Source: JARFQH01 sp041299015 (GTDB taxonomy: Bacteria; Desulfobacterota; Desulfobacteria; Desulfobacterales; SG8-13). From it: 64,000 nt of DNA. The notes beneath the pieces are model-generated. The model searched no databases and was not told the origin of the DNA. It saw nothing but the letters and a program-made list of their open reading frames with translations. The translations under genes and the position numbers were made by a program. Positions 25,201-34,567 of the stretch are shown one piece after another (within the stretch, counting starts at the first letter, position 1; every line of letters starts with the position of its first letter). The stretch covers positions 15,010 to 79,009 of the forward strand of contig JBFYWB010000062.1 in the NCBI GenBank assembly GCA_041299015.1, in the 5' to 3' direction.

Positions 25201-27171
25201 ATGATGAGGAAGAGGGAAGGAATCGATATCGTCGTTGAAATCGGCGGGATTAAGACCCCGGAGGCCGTTGCGCGTCTGTTCGAAGAGAAACTGGACGCCG
25301 AACACCTCAAGCGGCTCAAACGGATCGAGCATCCCGAAGTTAAGCAGAAAATCGCCAATGCCATTGCCATGTGCCGGCCGGAGCGCGTGTTCATCAACAC
25401 GGGGACAGAATCCGACCGTCAGTTCATCCGGGATCTGGCCCTCGAAACAGGTGAAGAGTCTAAACTGCCCATGCCGGGACACACCATCCACTTCGATCTC
25501 AAAGAGGAGCAGGGGCGGATCATCGATCGGACCTTCTATATTGCCAATCCGGAAGACCTGGTCAGTTCGCTGGCCAATAATATCGACCGGAAAGAGGCCC
25601 TGAAAGACATCCGCGACAAGATGACCGGCATTATGGGCGGCATGACGATGATTGTCGGCTTCTATCTGCGCGGACCGGTCGGTGCGCCGGTCTCGAATCC
25701 GGCGCTCGAGATCACCAGTTCGGCTTATGTCTCACACAGCGCCGAAATTCTCTACCGCAGCGCCTTTGACCATTTCGACGAACAGGTGGAACGTCTCGGG
25801 CATTTTTATACCAACATCCACAGCCAAGGGTTGAACCGGCCGGAAGACCTGCCGAACGCACGGGTTTACATGGACCGCAGCTATCAGGCCACTTACAGTA
25901 TCAACTGCACCTATGCCGGCAACACCCTGTTGCTCAAAAAGGGAAACCACCGTTTCTCGGTCGACAAGGCGGTTTACGAAAACCGAGGCAATGAACTCAC
26001 CGAACACATGTTCATAACCGGAGTCGACGGTCCGGGTGGTCGTATCACCTGGGTTGCCGGGGCCGCTCCCAGCGGGTGTGGTAAAACCACCACCGCCATG
26101 GCCGGGAATCACTTCGTGGGAGATGATTTGGCGCAGATGTGGATCGACGACCGGGGCAGCCTACGCTCCGTCAACCCGGAATGCGGAATTTTCGGGATCG
26201 TCGAGGACGTCAACTGGGACGGTGACCCCATGCTGATGAAGTGCCTCCGCAATCCCGGCACAGAGGTCATCTGGTCCAACGTGTTGATCGATGAAAACGG
26301 CGCACCCCAATGGACCGGCAATGGTGAAACTCCCACCAAGGGGTTTAATTTTCAGGGCCCCTGGGAGCGGGGAATGACCGATAAAAACGGCAAACCGATC
26401 CCTTTGTCGCATCCCAATTCCCGCTGCACGCTGTCCTCATCGGCCTTGGACAATTATTCGGCGGCCGCCGAAGATCCCGCGGGGGTCGAAACGCGTGTGG
26501 TTACTTACAGCGGCCGCGACAGTGATACCATGCCGCCGGTGTGGGTGGCCAAAAATGCCGACCAAGGGGTTGTGATCGGTGCCTGTATCGTTTCAGCCGC
26601 GACGGCCACGGAAGTAGGTGCCTCCGGTGTCCGAAGGGCCCCGTGGGCCAACGCACCCTTCATACCGGGCTCCCTAAGCGATTACATGGATGCACAGTTT
26701 CGGTTTTTCAGCCATCGGGGTCTCTCCGAGGACAAAAAGCCGATCATGGCCGGATTAAACTATTTTCTGACCGATGCGGCCCGGGGCGGCACATCCAAGA
26801 AACTGCTCGGTGAAAAACGAGACGTAAAGGTCTGGCTGGCGTGGCTGGACCGAAGGGCGCATCACGAAGTCGAGGCCCTAGATACCCCCGTCGGCTATCT
26901 TCCCAGATACGAGGACCTGAAGAAGTTGTTCAAGGAGATTATCGGCAAGGAATATTCTCAAGATCTCTATGTCAAGCAGTTTTCACTTCACATCGACAAG
27001 ATTCTATCCCGAATCGAACTGCAGATCGAGGCCTACGGCAAGGAGGCGAACCTGCCCCTGCGGCTGTTCGAGGTTTTAAAAGAGCAGCGTACCGGGCTGT
27101 TGGCACTGAAAGAAAAGTATGGTTCCAAGGTCACGCCGGCTGATCTGCTGAAGGCGAACTCGGGCGGTTGA
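25201..27171 (+). CDS. pckG: phosphoenolpyruvate carboxykinase (GTP)
   Basis: Interconverts oxaloacetate and PEP with GTP, linking the C4 pool to gluconeogenesis. The 656-residue protein carries the GTP-PEPCK P-loop GAAPSGCGKTTT (about 287-298) with the reactive cysteine, the kinase-2-like GDDLAQMWIDD and the Mn/substrate region around HMFITGVDGPGG. AGAAGGAG is 8 bp before the ATG. In an autotrophic or acetate-handling sulfate reducer it supports sugar phosphate synthesis, consistent with the class I aldolase elsewhere in the window. Length is a little above the usual 600-620. Confidence 0.95.
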   Translation: MMRKREGIDIVVEIGGIKTPEAVARLFEEKLDAEHLKRLKRIEHPEVKQKIANAIAMCRPERVFINTGTESDRQFIRDLALETGEESKLPMPGHTIHFDLKEEQGRIIDRTFYIANPEDLVSSLANNIDRKEALKDIRDKMTGIMGGMTMIVGFYLRGPVGAPVSNPALEITSSAYVSHSAEILYRSAFDHFDEQVERLGHFYTNIHSQGLNRPEDLPNARVYMDRSYQATYSINCTYAGNTLLLKKGNHRFSVDKAVYENRGNELTEHMFITGVDGPGGRITWVAGAAPSGCGKTTTAMAGNHFVGDDLAQMWIDDRGSLRSVNPECGIFGIVEDVNWDGDPMLMKCLRNPGTEVIWSNVLIDENGAPQWTGNGETPTKGFNFQGPWERGMTDKNGKPIPLSHPNSRCTLSSSALDNYSAAAEDPAGVETRVVTYSGRDSDTMPPVWVAKNADQGVVIGACIVSAATATEVGASGVRRAPWANAPFIPGSLSDYMDAQFRFFSHRGLSEDKKPIMAGLNYFLTDAARGGTSKKLLGEKRDVKVWLAWLDRRAHHEVEALDTPVGYLPRYEDLKKLFKEIIGKEYSQDLYVKQFSLHIDKILSRIELQIEAYGKEANLPLRLFEVLKEQRTGLLALKEKYGSKVTPADLLKANSGG

Positions 27172-27205
27172 GATACTTCGCAGGTGCAGGGCATGGTGGG
27201 CGGCC

Positions 27206-28465
27206 ATGAAGACCACCCGGGGATTTAAGGGCGGGCGCCTCTATATGGCGAGGGTTGTCTTCAGCCGGCGCATGCTCGTGGCGCTTTTGATGGGGTTTGC
27301 CTGCGGGTTGCCTTTGCTGCTCACCGTGAGTCTTCTGCAGGCCTGGATGAAAGAGGCGGGCGTAGACCTGAGCGTCATCGGTCTGATGGCGCTGGTCGGG
27401 CTTCCCTACACGCTCAAGTTTCTATGGGCCCCTTTCGTGGACCGGTTCACTTTACCTTTCCTCGGCCGCAGGCGGGGCTGGCTGCTGGTCATCCAGTTGG
27501 CCCTTATTAGTGCCATCGTCGGGCTCGCATTGACCGATCCGTTCCTGAATCCCTGGATGGTGGCGGGCACCGCTCTTGTAGTCACTTTTTTCAGTGCCTC
27601 CCAGGATATCGTGGTGGATGCCTACCGACGGGAGGATCTGGCCGATGAGGAACTCGGCCTGGGGGCGTCACTCTACATCAACGGCTATCGGTTGGGTATG
27701 CTCCTGGCTTCGGGCGGCGGCCTGATCATGGCCGACCACATGCCGTTTCCTGCAGTCTACCTCGTCATGGCCGCCTGCCTGCTGCCCGGTGTGGTGACAA
27801 CCCTTATGACACCGGAGCCGGAGACACCGGCCGGAACGCCCGCAAGCCTCAGGGAGGCTGCTTTCGAACCCTTGACTGAATACTTCAGCCGCAGCGGCGC
27901 CCTGTGGATGCTCGGCTTTATTCTGCTTTACAAGATCGGTGACTCGATGGCCACCGCCATGACGACCCCCTTTTACCTGGATCTTGGCTTCTCAAAGTCT
28001 GAAATCGGTGCGGTCGTCAAACTCTTCGGATTTTGGGCGACCGTCGCCGGAAGTGTCACCGGCGGCGTCTTGATGATCCGCGTCGGCATCCACCGAAGTC
28101 TGTGGATTTTCGGTTTTCTGCAAGCGGTGTCCACCGGCTGCTTTGCCCTACTGGCCCGCATGGGGCACAGCCTGCCCTGGCTCGCCGGGGTGGTGACCTT
28201 CGAAAACCTGAGCAGCGGCATGGGGACGGCCGCCTTCGTTGCCTTCATGGCCAACATCACCAACAAGAAGTTTACGGCGACCCAGTATGCCCTGCTGTCG
28301 AGCTTGATGGGCGTACCCCGCGTCATGGCCGCTGCGCCGACCGGTTTTTTGGCCAAGTTTCTCGGATGGGAATCCTTTTTTGTTTTCTGTACGCTGATCG
28401 CTGTTCCTGGGATGCTCCTCTTGCTGAAATTTACTCCCGGCAGCGCCGGCCACGATGAGATATAA
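27206..28465 (+). CDS. AmpG-like MFS permease
   Basis: A 419-residue, 12-helix major facilitator protein. The N-terminal stretch FSRRMLVALLMGFACGLPLL, followed by LPYTLKFLWAPFVDRF, is the signature region of the AmpG/PAT family that imports anhydro-muropeptides for cell-wall recycling. Other PAT members carry acetyl-CoA, so a muropeptide substrate is likely, not certain. The ATG at 27206 is used; an ATG 13 codons later (27245) is equally possible, as neither has a good ribosome binding site. The DUF6178-like gene begins 8 bp downstream. Confidence 0.85.
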   Translation: MKTTRGFKGGRLYMARVVFSRRMLVALLMGFACGLPLLLTVSLLQAWMKEAGVDLSVIGLMALVGLPYTLKFLWAPFVDRFTLPFLGRRRGWLLVIQLALISAIVGLALTDPFLNPWMVAGTALVVTFFSASQDIVVDAYRREDLADEELGLGASLYINGYRLGMLLASGGGLIMADHMPFPAVYLVMAACLLPGVVTTLMTPEPETPAGTPASLREAAFEPLTEYFSRSGALWMLGFILLYKIGDSMATAMTTPFYLDLGFSKSEIGAVVKLFGFWATVAGSVTGGVLMIRVGIHRSLWIFGFLQAVSTGCFALLARMGHSLPWLAGVVTFENLSSGMGTAAFVAFMANITNKKFTATQYALLSSLMGVPRVMAAAPTGFLAKFLGWESFFVFCTLIAVPGMLLLLKFTPGSAGHDEI

Positions 28466-28473
28466 AAAATACC

Positions 28474-30210
28474 ATGCAAGGCACTTCAGACATGAAAATA
28501 CGGGACCGGATTGCGGATCTGAACCGTCGGAGAAAAGAACTGCTGGCATTGCCGCCCGAAAAAACGATGCAGCGAATTCTCGACTCGGCTCATCCGGCTG
28601 CCCTGGTTCACTCTTTTGCGGAGCAGGATCTCTATTTCCTGATTCACGACATCGGACCCGAAGATGCGCTGCCGCTGTTGGCATTGGCCTCCGACCGGCA
28701 GTGGGAATACATTCTGGACATAGCGACCTGGCACCGTGACCGTCTCGATCCTTCGGCACTGACCCGGTGGTTCGATATGCTCTACCGGGCCGACACCCGG
28801 CGAATGGTGAAATGGCTGACCGAACAACAAACCGCGCTGGTGAGGCTGTATCTCTTTAAGAACATCGAGGTGAGGGTCTGCGAGCACGATCAAGATCCGT
28901 CGGATTTTGGTGAAGACTTCTTTACGCTCGACAGCGTCTTCTACGTCCGGATCGCCGGTCCGCTCTTCGCTTCCGAATCGGAGCTGGGCGACATAGAGAA
29001 AAATACCTACCGTGATTTCCTGACGAATCTGATCCAAAGTTTAGCGGGTTTCGACCACAGTGCCTACCAAATGCTTCTGCTGGAGGCTGTCCATGTCATG
29101 CCGGCCGAAAGCGAGGAGGAGGTCTACCGGCTGCGAAACGTCAGATTGGCCGAGAAAGGCTTCCTTCCCTTCGAAGAGGCCGTCGGTGTCTACCAACCCC
29201 TCACTCGGCAGCTTACCGGACGAAACCGTAAGCTCCTGACCCCAACGGGGGCCGGGACAGGTCTACCAGTTCCTCTCTACCCGTCGGCAGTGCTCGAGAG
29301 CGGCAGCCTCTTTGCCGGCGCGCTGGACAAAATCACAACCCAGGCTGTTTTGGAGCTGCTGCAAACCGAATTTGCCGGTCTCTGCAATCGGATCATCGCG
29401 GCCGATTTCGCTCCGGTTAACAGCAAAGACGACTTGCGGGCGGTGGTGCGAAAAGCCAGCGGCTTCCTTTCAATTGGCCTGGAGACACTAGCGGCCGAAA
29501 CGGATGCGCACGGCCTTTCGATCAGCGATTTATCGGTGGTGTTGATTCAACGTCATCCGTTATCCGATGTCTTCAGGGTCGGTTATGGGCGGGCGCTTGA
29601 TTTGAAATGGCGTGCACAGCGATGGCTGGATCGCTCCTGGTTTGCCGGCCAGGGGCTCTCTTTGACATTTTGGGGTGAAAATTGGCTTGGGGTTCTGGGG
29701 GGGGTGCTGGTCAAGAAGCCGATGTTCTTCGATAATTATGCATCCGGCCGCATGTACCGGAATTTCAGCACCCTCGACGAACTGCGGCAGACAGCTGCCG
29801 CGCTGGACAGCGTCATTGCCTGCGACCAACTTTTCGCACTGCTCAAGGTTCCGCCAGAATTGCTGTCCGCACGCCGGTTTCTAACCTATAAAAACCTCGT
29901 GCTGACCCTTTGGGCGCTTGACCAGGTCGGTTGCGACAAAAAGGATCGGTTTCTGACCGGCACCGAGTTTAGGCTGTTGTTTGAAAAACTCTGGCAGGGC
30001 AATGACCGGCCACGCCGTGTCGCTCTGGTCATGAAGCAATCCTTCCTATCGTGGCTCTGCGGGCAGTCCGGACTGCGTGACCACGAGATCACCGCTCGGC
30101 TTGGGCCTGTGCTGGAGGGCTTGTTCTCGGAAATCGAAGAGGAGTACGGCCGGGTTGACGCAACGGATCTCGACCCCAGGTTTATTCACCTCTTTCTCAT
30201 AGAGCACTGA
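28474..30210 (+). CDS. uncharacterised DUF6178-like protein
   Basis: A 578-residue soluble protein with no signal peptide, membrane helix or recognisable catalytic motif. It is mostly helical with many charged and aromatic residues (for example LIHDIGPEDALPLLALASDRQWEYILDI). It resembles what I recall as DUF6178, a family found mainly in Desulfobacterota, but I could not run the comparison. It follows the AmpG-like gene by 8 bp and is likely cotranscribed. An ATG six codons in (28492) is an alternative start. Function unknown. Confidence 0.7.
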   Translation: MQGTSDMKIRDRIADLNRRRKELLALPPEKTMQRILDSAHPAALVHSFAEQDLYFLIHDIGPEDALPLLALASDRQWEYILDIATWHRDRLDPSALTRWFDMLYRADTRRMVKWLTEQQTALVRLYLFKNIEVRVCEHDQDPSDFGEDFFTLDSVFYVRIAGPLFASESELGDIEKNTYRDFLTNLIQSLAGFDHSAYQMLLLEAVHVMPAESEEEVYRLRNVRLAEKGFLPFEEAVGVYQPLTRQLTGRNRKLLTPTGAGTGLPVPLYPSAVLESGSLFAGALDKITTQAVLELLQTEFAGLCNRIIAADFAPVNSKDDLRAVVRKASGFLSIGLETLAAETDAHGLSISDLSVVLIQRHPLSDVFRVGYGRALDLKWRAQRWLDRSWFAGQGLSLTFWGENWLGVLGGVLVKKPMFFDNYASGRMYRNFSTLDELRQTAAALDSVIACDQLFALLKVPPELLSARRFLTYKNLVLTLWALDQVGCDKKDRFLTGTEFRLLFEKLWQGNDRPRRVALVMKQSFLSWLCGQSGLRDHEITARLGPVLEGLFSEIEEEYGRVDATDLDPRFIHLFLIEH

Positions 30211-30290
30211 TTGGCACGTGTTTCCGGTCAAGACCAAGGGCGCCGGTTTATTCGCGCAAGCATGCTCAGCGGATCTTGAAACCATAATTT

Positions 30291-31850
30291 TCAAAGCTCA
30301 GCGGGCAAACGAACGGACGGAAAACGATTTCGATCGGTATGGGGAAGGAACTTGGCCGCCGAAAAGCGGTTCATGAAATCCTGGTTGACGTTGAGTTCGA
30401 GGTAGGTGATGCGGTCCCGGATCCGGTCGACTTCTTCCATGCGGCGATCGGATGTCAGCAGCAAGGTGGCGCCGCCGAGGGAACTGTTTCCCAATCGCTT
30501 GAAAGCCTCAAGCGGAAGGTCCGGCAGCATACCGATGCTGATGGCCGAGGCCGGCTGTATAAAGGTGCCGAATGTACCGGCGACATAAAATGTTTCTATG
30601 TCTTCCAACCGGATGCCAACCGTTCCCGTGATGGTTTCCAAAATCGTGTACATGGCGGCCTTGGAGCGGATGAGGCTGTCGAGATCCGCTTGGCTTATGG
30701 TCAGGGCCTTGCCGGTGGCGGAGTCGGCGGCGGCCACAACGATCAGGTGCTCGGTGCCCTCGATTTCAATCAGTCGATCGCCGCACGCCTGCGGTCGAAA
30801 CCGGGCGCGAAGATCGATCAAACCGCCGAGAAAGAGTTGAGCGGCGAGGTCGACCAGTCCCGATCCGCAAATGCCGTGCGGTGGCTGATCCGCGATGGTG
30901 TGAATCTCGAATCGGTTTGCAGTGCGATCCAAGCGCACCCGATCGATGACGCCGGGAGCGGCCAGGGTGCCCATGCGGGTAACCCCGCCTTCCAGAGCCG
31001 GACCGGCGGCACCCGCACAGGCGATCAACCACTGGCTGTTGCCGAGCACCACCTCGGCATTGGTGCCGACATCGATCAGCAAGGCCGGTTCATCCGCGCG
31101 GTGGAGACCCGCGTAGAGAATTCCGGCGATCACATCACCGCCGAAGTAGCTGCCGATATTCGGAAAGATGAACGCCCTGGCCTGCGGATTAATTTTGAGA
31201 CCGAGAGAGGCGGCCCGGATCAGCCCGGGACGGTTGGTGACCGGAATATAAGGCTCGCGTATCATCCAGTGCGGACTGAGTCCCAGCAGCAAGTGCGTCA
31301 TGGCCGTGTTGCCGGCCACGGCGACCAGGAGGATGTCTTCCGGCAGTCTTGAGCAGGAAGGGCAGAGTGCGATGATCTGCCGGTTGAGTGTCTCACAGAT
31401 CAGGTGCTGCAGGTGCTGCAGGCCGCCCGGTCGATCGGCGAAATGGATACGCGTGAGGATGTCGAGCCCGATGTCGATTTGGGGGTTGTCGAAAGTCGAT
31501 TCGCCCAGCAGTGTGCCGCTGAGAAGGTCCACCATCCGCAGTACCACCCGGGTCGTGCCCAGATCGACGGCCAGACCTGCGGGTGGATTTTTACGGTTTA
31601 GGGATTGCAGGCCGACCAAAACCCAATGATCGTGGTCCTTGAAGAGCGTGCAGCAAACCTGGGAGCCTTCCTGTCGCAGCAGAAAAGGGAGCCGCTGCAG
31701 CAGTTCCAGATCGATTGTCAAATCAAGCCGCGGGGTTGCCAAATGGTTTTTCAGTGCCTCGATCAGACGATCGGCGTCGGCCGTGTTGTTCTGCAGGCTC
31801 GGGGAGGGGATTGCCAGGATCTTGACCCAGCTTTCTTCACGCTGATCCAT
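30291..31850 (-). CDS. ASKHA-domain protein, corrinoid-activator-like, without ferredoxin domain
   Basis: A 519-residue protein of the DUF4445/RACo (reductive activator of corrinoid proteins) group. The actin-like ATPase core begins with GLAVDLGTTRVVLRMVD (about residue 95) and contains VAVAGNTAMTHLLLG, LLIDVGTNAEVVLG and GICGSGLVDL. Homologues I recall usually start with a [2Fe-2S] ferredoxin domain with four cysteines; here the protein begins only with the linker-like segment LAIPSPSLQNNTADADRL and LELLQRLPFLLRQ. The frame is open upstream to 32306, but that part is antisense-like shadow of the sirtuin gene, so I start at the ATG at 31850. It probably acts on a corrinoid methyltransferase, with electrons from a separate ferredoxin; inference. 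Confidence 0.8.
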   Translation of the reverse strand: MDQREESWVKILAIPSPSLQNNTADADRLIEALKNHLATPRLDLTIDLELLQRLPFLLRQEGSQVCCTLFKDHDHWVLVGLQSLNRKNPPAGLAVDLGTTRVVLRMVDLLSGTLLGESTFDNPQIDIGLDILTRIHFADRPGGLQHLQHLICETLNRQIIALCPSCSRLPEDILLVAVAGNTAMTHLLLGLSPHWMIREPYIPVTNRPGLIRAASLGLKINPQARAFIFPNIGSYFGGDVIAGILYAGLHRADEPALLIDVGTNAEVVLGNSQWLIACAGAAGPALEGGVTRMGTLAAPGVIDRVRLDRTANRFEIHTIADQPPHGICGSGLVDLAAQLFLGGLIDLRARFRPQACGDRLIEIEGTEHLIVVAAADSATGKALTISQADLDSLIRSKAAMYTILETITGTVGIRLEDIETFYVAGTFGTFIQPASAISIGMLPDLPLEAFKRLGNSSLGGATLLLTSDRRMEEVDRIRDRITYLELNVNQDFMNRFSAAKFLPHTDRNRFPSVRLPAEL

Positions 31851-31930
31851 CGGTTTTTTTCTTGGTTGGTGGCAGGGTGTTTTAGTCCTATCGTGCGGCG
31901 AGACCGCGGTGTGCGCGTCAGCCGGCGCCC

Positions 31931-32686
31931 TCAGCCCTGACTTATTCGACGCTCCACTTCCGCTACGATACGGCGCATCACTTCTCCAGCTTTGCCTGCG
32001 ATCAAATAATCGCTGACGCCGTGCGTCAGCGGGGTCGGCTCGGTGTTGATTTCGATCACCCGGGTGCCCGACTGCTTGGAGATAACCGGTATGGTCGCCG
32101 CCGGATGCACCATTGCCGAGGTGCCGATAACCAACATGACATCGCACTGCATCGCGAGAATCTGGGAGCGGTTGAGATGCCGGGGCGGGATCTGTTCGCC
32201 GAAAAAAACACATTCGGGCCGTAGGACACCGCCGCAGCCGCACCGTGGGGGAAGCCGGTCCATCGCGACGGCGCGGGTCGGGCAGCGCCGGCCGCAGTCG
32301 AGGCAAGCCTGCCAGGCGAAATTGCCGTGAAACTCGATAACGTCGGTGCTGCCGGCAGCCTGGTGCAGTCCATCGACATTCTGCGTGATGATCGTCTTGA
32401 TGATTCCCAGTCCTTCCAGGCGCGCAAGGGCCTTGTGGGCATCGTTTGGCTGCGCTTGATCGACCACGTCTTTCATGCCGCGGATGAGAACATCCCAGAC
32501 CTTGGCCGGATTGGCCATGAAAGCATCGATATGGGCATATTCCATCGGGTCGATTTTTTCCCAGATGCCGCCCTTACCCCTGAAGGGGGGAATTCCGCTT
32601 TCCACTGAAATGCCTGCCCCGGTCAAGGCGATCACATATTTTGCCGAAGCCAGATCCCCGGCCGCTTTTCTGATCAACTCATCCAT
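31931..32686 (-). CDS. cobB: NAD-dependent protein deacylase (sirtuin)
   Basis: Class III deacylase that removes acyl groups from lysines while cleaving NAD+. Motifs: ALTGAGISVESGIPPFRG (NAD binding), TQNVDGLHQAAG, the catalytic histidine in EFHGNF, and a zinc site C-x2-C ... C-x-C (CLDCGRRC and RCGCGG). The ATG at 32686 gives a 251-residue protein of normal length; an earlier ATG at 32749 adds 21 residues that do not look conserved. The ASKHA gene follows after 80 bp and an MBL-fold gene precedes it. An HDAC-family deacetylase gene lies about 3.6 kb away. Confidence 0.93.
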   Translation of the reverse strand: MDELIRKAAGDLASAKYVIALTGAGISVESGIPPFRGKGGIWEKIDPMEYAHIDAFMANPAKVWDVLIRGMKDVVDQAQPNDAHKALARLEGLGIIKTIITQNVDGLHQAAGSTDVIEFHGNFAWQACLDCGRRCPTRAVAMDRLPPRCGCGGVLRPECVFFGEQIPPRHLNRSQILAMQCDVMLVIGTSAMVHPAATIPVISKQSGTRVIEINTEPTPLTHGVSDYLIAGKAGEVMRRIVAEVERRISQG

Positions 32687-32818
32687 GGCTTTTTGATCCG
32701 CGTGACAGTCGTTTAACCAATTCCGGGCATCGGTGGCCACGGCGAACACGGTCGCCGTTTTTCTTCAGCCCGTATCGGAAGGCCGGGAAGAGATCGCTTC
32801 AATTTGCCCGCGCTTGGG

Positions 32819-33658
32819 TCAGAGCTCGAATTTCGCGTTGCACCGCACCCCGAAACACCTCAGATGGTGGCCCGCCGCAACGATCCGCCTGCGGCAATCG
32901 GCGACGATTTTGTCCATGGCTCGATCGGTGCGGTCTTGGTTGAGGTGGAACAGGCCGAGCTGTTTGACACCGGCTTCGATCGCCAAGCGAAGAACGTCGG
33001 TGTACACCGAGTGGCCCCACTCGATGAAAGTGGCATACTCGGACGGGGTGTACTCGGCGTCGTGGAACAAGAGGTCGGCCGACTCCGAAAATTCTACATA
33101 GTCTCTATACGCACGGCCACCGCGGTGAATGTATCCCAGTTCATTGTCGGTTAGAAAAACAAAGGTCTTGCCATTTTCGATAAACTTGTATCCGCTGCCG
33201 CTGTTGGGGTGGCTGAGTGGAATGGGGACCACCTTCACCGATCCGATTTCGAAATCGACCGGGCATGCATCTTCGTAGTGCATACTGGCCGATATATCGG
33301 AGTACTTTAGAGGAAAATTAGGCGGCGCCATGACTTTGGACAGAATTGTTTCCACGAACTTGCTGTGAAAGGGGCAGCGGTGCATACGAAATTCGGAGTC
33401 TTTGGAGTAGAGCGGTTTGAAGTAAGGAAATCCCATGACGTGATCCCAGTGGGCATGGGTGAAGATGAAATGGAACTTTTGACGTTTTTCTCTGATGAGC
33501 TGATTACCGAGACGGCGGATGCCCGTTCCGGCATCGATGATGATAATATCGCCGCTCAGCGTTCGGATTTCGAGGCAGGTAGTGTCTCCGCCGTACTTGA
33601 GGTAGGTTTTCCCGGAAACGGGTATCGATCCGCGGGATCCCCAGCATTTGATGATCAT
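32819..33658 (-). CDS. MBL-fold metal-dependent hydrolase
   Basis: A 279-residue metallo-beta-lactamase-fold protein. The start MIIKCWGSRGSIPVSGKTYLKYGGDTTCLEI, in part, is the hallmark of the phosphodiesterase/RNase Z-like branch often annotated as MBL fold metallo-hydrolase. The zinc motif HAHWDH is intact, with further ligands HPNSGSGY and FHDAEYTP and a late FHLNQDR. Related proteins include PhnP-like and cyclic nucleotide phosphodiesterases; the substrate is unknown. Confidence 0.85.
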   Translation of the reverse strand: MIIKCWGSRGSIPVSGKTYLKYGGDTTCLEIRTLSGDIIIIDAGTGIRRLGNQLIREKRQKFHFIFTHAHWDHVMGFPYFKPLYSKDSEFRMHRCPFHSKFVETILSKVMAPPNFPLKYSDISASMHYEDACPVDFEIGSVKVVPIPLSHPNSGSGYKFIENGKTFVFLTDNELGYIHRGGRAYRDYVEFSESADLLFHDAEYTPSEYATFIEWGHSVYTDVLRLAIEAGVKQLGLFHLNQDRTDRAMDKIVADCRRRIVAAGHHLRCFGVRCNAKFEL

Positions 33659-33706
33659 CGTTTTGCTCCGACCGCCTTCGCAAAATTCTTGTTTTGGGTG
33701 GCGCCC

Positions 33707-34567
33707 TCACAATGGATTCATTCCCAAAAAGGTATGCCAGATGCCCTCGCCGAACCATTGCTGCCGGATGATGGATCCGGTGCGGATCAACTCTCCGGCA
33801 ATCGCGCCGGCTTGACTGCGCATCAACCCGGATAGAATGAACCATTTTTTTTGGCGAAACCCGGCTGACGTCACCAGCAGGCGCATGACATCGTAGTGGA
33901 TGTTGGCCACCAGAAGATCCGCCGGAAGTGCGATAAACGCTTCTGCCCGGCCCTGCACCGCCAGGATGCGATCCGCCATGCGATTGATCCGGAAGTTTCT
34001 CAAGGCGGTGCGGGCGGCCAGCAAATTGATGTCCACCGCCAGGGTCGACCGGCTTCCCAGGGATGCCGCGGCAAGGGCCAGAAGCCCGGTTCCCGTACCG
34101 AGGTCGATGACAGCCTGCGGTCGCTCCTCGGCGTAAACCGTTTCCAGCGCGCGCAGGCAGTCGCGTGTCGTTGCATGCGTTCCGCTTCCGAAAACCACCC
34201 CGGGGTCCAAAACAAGGCGGTGAAGCTCTCCTTCGGCGGGGCGTTCTTTTCGTTCGATGTTCCAGATCGGCACGATATCGAATCGGCCGACGCAATAGGC
34301 TGCCGGCTGCTCGCCGAGCCACTCGGCGTAAGTCATTTGATAGGCTTCGATCAGTTTCATCTGGGGCTGGGCCGCAAGGAGTGCGTCGATTTCCTTTCGG
34401 CACGGGCGGGTGTAGAAGAGAAAGGAATACCCGTCTTCTTCCCAGTTACCGATGAAGCCGGGGACCGAAAGGTCCGTCGCGGGGGCCACGCGGCCCTTCA
34501 GGTAATAGATGAAAAGCTTCGCATCGGGCTTGGCGACAATCGCCGTCGGAAGATCACTTCCTGTCAT
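33707..34567 (-). CDS. prmA: ribosomal protein L11 methyltransferase-like
   Basis: A 286-residue SAM methyltransferase with the PrmA hallmarks: LVLDPGVVFGSGTHATTRDCL, the SAM motif VIDLGTGTGLLALAAASLG and the NIHYDV catalytic region, where canonical PrmA has N-x-L. The start is the ATG at 34567, which overlaps the 3' end of the CBS-ACT gene by 14 bp and begins MTGSDLPTAIV; upstream codons in frame belong to that gene's shadow. The N-terminal domain is less typical, and the NIHY variant leaves some doubt about the exact substrate, but L11 remains the best call. Confidence 0.82.
   Translation of the reverse strand: MTGSDLPTAIVAKPDAKLFIYYLKGRVAPATDLSVPGFIGNWEEDGYSFLFYTRPCRKEIDALLAAQPQMKLIEAYQMTYAEWLGEQPAAYCVGRFDIVPIWNIERKERPAEGELHRLVLDPGVVFGSGTHATTRDCLRALETVYAEERPQAVIDLGTGTGLLALAAASLGSRSTLAVDINLLAARTALRNFRINRMADRILAVQGRAEAFIALPADLLVANIHYDVMRLLVTSAGFRQKKWFILSGLMRSQAGAIAGELIRTGSIIRQQWFGEGIWHTFLGMNPL

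Noticed and set aside
30212..30227. TGGCACG that looks like a -24 element after the DUF6178-like gene
   Set aside because: No GC pair at the required 10-bp distance and no gene downstream on that strand.
31851..32306. N-terminal extension of the ASKHA protein frame
   Set aside because: The extra 152 codons overlap the sirtuin gene on the same strand in another frame and are Arg/Pro-rich noise; no ferredoxin cysteines appear, so it does not supply the missing domain.
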